Source: Pseudoxanthomonas sp. (GTDB lineage Bacteria > Pseudomonadota > Gammaproteobacteria > Xanthomonadales > Xanthomonadaceae). From it: a stretch of DNA of 64,000 bases. Location of the stretch: positions 80,025 to 144,024 of the forward strand of contig NZ_PKDG01000013.1 in assembly GCF_002863005.1 (NCBI RefSeq). The letters run 5' to 3'. Each line of letters opens with the position of its first letter. Within the stretch, counting starts at the first letter, position 1. The translations under genes and the position numbers were made by a program. Positions 62,253 through 64,000 of this stretch are shown here, one piece after another. The notes under the pieces were generated by a model, which worked only from the letters and a program-made list of their open reading frames with translations, had not been told where the DNA came from and did not search any database.

Positions 62253-64000
62253 ATGGCGAACACGATCGAAGTCAAAGTCCCCGACATCGGCGATTACAGC
62301 GATGTACCGGTCATCGAAATCCTGGTCGCCGTCGGCGACACGGTGAAGAAGGACCAGGGCCTGGTCACGCTGGAATCGGACAAGGCCACGCTGGAAGTGC
62401 CGTCCTCGGCCGCCGGCGTGGTGAAGGAACTCAAGGTCAAGCTCGGCGACGCGCTGTCCGAAGGCAGCGTCGTGGCGGTGCTGGAAGCCGAAGGCGCCGC
62501 CGTCTCCGCGGCCGCGCCGGCCGCACCTGCGGCCCCTGCAACGCCGGCCCCGACGCCGGCTGCCGCGCCTGCGCATGCTGCACCGGTCGCCGCGCCCGCC
62601 GCGTCCGGTGGCGGTGGCCTGATCGAAGCCAAAGTGCCCGACATCGGCGACTACGATGGCGTGCCGGTCATCGAGATCCTGGTCGCCGTCGGCGACACGG
62701 TGAAGAAGGACCAGGGCCTGGTCACGCTGGAGTCGGACAAGGCGACGATGGAAGTACCGTCGCCGGCCGCTGGCGTTATCAAGGAAATCAAGGTCAAGCT
62801 CGGCGATGAGCTGGCCGAAGGCAGCCTCGTCGCGATCCTGGAAGGCGAGGGCGCTGCCGCGGCGCCGGCCAAGTCCGCTCCCGTCACGCCGTCGCCCGCC
62901 GCCCCTGCCGCACCGGCCACCTCGGCGCCGAAGCCGGCGCTGGGCACCGGCAAGGCCGCCGACATCGAATGCCGCATCGTCGTGATCGGTTCGGGCCCTG
63001 GCGGCTACACGGCGGCGTTCCGCGCGGCCGACCTCGGGCTGGATACCGTGCTGATCGAGCGCTACGAAACGCTGGGCGGCGTCTGCCTCAACGTGGGCTG
63101 CATCCCGTCGAAGGCGCTGCTCCATGCGGCGGCGCTGATCGAGGAAGCCTCGCATTCGGACGACATCGGCATCAGCTTCGGCAAGCCGAAGATCGACCTC
63201 GACAAGCTGCGCAGCTTCAAGCAGGACAAGGTGGTCGGCCAGTTCACCAAGGGCCTGGCCGGCATGGCCAAGCAGCGCAAGGTGCGCACGGTGACCGGCG
63301 TGGCGAAGTTCGTCTCGCCGAACGAGCTCGAGATCGTCGGCAGCGATGGCAAGGCCCAGCTGCTGCGCTTCGAGCAATGCATCATCGCCGCCGGTTCGCA
63401 GGCGGTGAAGCTGCCGAACTTCCCGTGGGACGATCCGCGCGTGATGGATTCCACCGATGCGCTGCAGCTGGCCGAGGTGCCGAAGAAGCTGCTCGTGGTC
63501 GGCGGCGGCATCATCGGCCTGGAAATGGCGACGGTGTACCGCGCGCTGGGCAGTGAAGTGACCGTGGTCGAGTTCATGGACCAGCTGATGCCGGGCGCCG
63601 ACAAGGACCTGGTGAAGCCGCTGGCCGACCGCCTGAAGAAGCAGGGCGTCATCGTTCACCTCAAGACCAAGGCCGCCAAGGTCGAGGCGTCGAAGAAGGG
63701 CATCACCGTCGGCTTCGAGAGCGCCACCGAAGGTCACGCGCCGGAACTGGCGTCGGGCACGTTCGATCGCGTGCTGGTCGCGGTGGGCCGTTCGCCCAAC
63801 GGCGGCAAGCTGGACGCAGAGAAGGCCGGCGTGACCGTCACCGACCGCGGCTTCATCCCGGTCGATGCGCAGATGCGCACCAACGTGCCGCACATCTTCG
63901 CCATCGGCGACCTGGTCGGCCAGCCGATGCTGGCGCACAAGGCGACGCACGAGGGCAAACTGGCGGCGGAAGTGGCCGCCGGCGAGAAGAAGGAGTGGGT
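62253..64000 (+). CDS. lpdA: dihydrolipoyl dehydrogenase E3 with two N-terminal lipoyl domains (3' end outside window)
   Basis: 582 residues are visible. Two lipoyl domains in tandem (about 3-80 and 125-205), each with a lipoylation Lys in LVTLESDKAT, are joined by Ala/Pro linkers. Then comes the FAD-binding flavoenzyme with the disulfide GGVCLNVGCIPSK (near 273-285), followed by the NAD domain (VVGGGIIGLEMA). It reoxidises dihydrolipoamide. Neisseria-type E3 enzymes carry one lipoyl domain, so two is a notable addition. The DNA of all three lipoyl domains in this operon is nearly identical over a 41-base stretch. Confidence 0.95.
   Translation, partial: MANTIEVKVPDIGDYSDVPVIEILVAVGDTVKKDQGLVTLESDKATLEVPSSAAGVVKELKVKLGDALSEGSVVAVLEAEGAAVSAAAPAAPAAPATPAPTPAAAPAHAAPVAAPAASGGGGLIEAKVPDIGDYDGVPVIEILVAVGDTVKKDQGLVTLESDKATMEVPSPAAGVIKEIKVKLGDELAEGSLVAILEGEGAAAAPAKSAPVTPSPAAPAAPATSAPKPALGTGKAADIECRIVVIGSGPGGYTAAFRAADLGLDTVLIERYETLGGVCLNVGCIPSKALLHAAALIEEASHSDDIGISFGKPKIDLDKLRSFKQDKVVGQFTKGLAGMAKQRKVRTVTGVAKFVSPNELEIVGSDGKAQLLRFEQCIIAAGSQAVKLPNFPWDDPRVMDSTDALQLAEVPKKLLVVGGGIIGLEMATVYRALGSEVTVVEFMDQLMPGADKDLVKPLADRLKKQGVIVHLKTKAAKVEASKKGITVGFESATEGHAPELASGTFDRVLVAVGRSPNGGKLDAEKAGVTVTDRGFIPVDAQMRTNVPHIFAIGDLVGQPMLAHKATHEGKLAAEVAAGEKKEW

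Overview
The window is GC-rich and gene-dense and reads as a chromosome segment from the Xanthomonadaceae, closest in feel to Pseudoxanthomonas, Stenotrophomonas or Lysobacter. This is inferred from the gene content (DUF1415, YajQ, DUF3297, DUF6445, a TonB-receptor sugar locus, a lipoyl-bearing E3) and from GTRG-headed REP repeats with a RAYT transposase. I could not run a database search, so the genus is not fixed.

Region by region. 1-4.4 kb: a FecI/FecR pair, then an exported protein that joins a cyanophycinase to a Thr-type isoaspartyl peptidase. 4.4-8.5 kb: CRP-like sites and a large dyad, a repeat-rich surface protein, and an NHL-propeller/M23-like protein. 8.6-16.5 kb: YCII and VOC proteins, a lipoprotein plus DUF2235 lipase pair (effector/immunity candidate), an S9 peptidase, DUF3297, DUF6445, a fasciclin lipoprotein and an acidic DUF6630-type protein. 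16.6-23.8 kb: an MscS-type channel, an AAC(3)-I-like acetyltransferase, motAB, and BlaI/BlaR behind a duplicated operator. 23.8-33.7 kb: a SMAG-type repeat pair, an operon of DUF4031, DUF3037 and a HipA-like kinase, CorA, MsrB, an AraC regulator with a reductase and an aldo/keto reductase, an amidohydrolase and a DsbA-like protein. 33.8-38.2 kb: the conserved tesA/ybbA/ybbP locus.

38.2-42.5 kb is the most interesting part: an RNA-repair cluster on the minus strand. Two abutting tRNA-like elements are followed by slipin, an unrecognised 251-residue protein and the RNA ligase RtcB, ending in a strong terminator placed on the rtcB stop codon. No RtcR regulator is in the window and I found no -24/-12 promoter. 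42.7-50.6 kb: rsmC, an RsuA-type pseudouridine synthase and a HAD hydrolase, a RAYT transposase bracketed by the same REP found elsewhere in the window, DUF1415/yajQ, membrane proteins, OmpW and DUF1801.

50.6-58.7 kb is a glucoside-uptake locus: a LacI regulator, two tandem 14-bp operators, a GH65 phosphorylase fused to beta-phosphoglucomutase, a TonB-dependent receptor and an MFS transporter. Together these would import an alpha-glucobiose and turn it into glucose plus glucose-6-phosphate. 58.8-64 kb: a small membrane protein, a uracil/hypoxanthine DNA glycosylase, a TspO-like protein, and the pyruvate dehydrogenase genes aceF and lpdA. LpdA carries two lipoyl domains and runs off the right edge.
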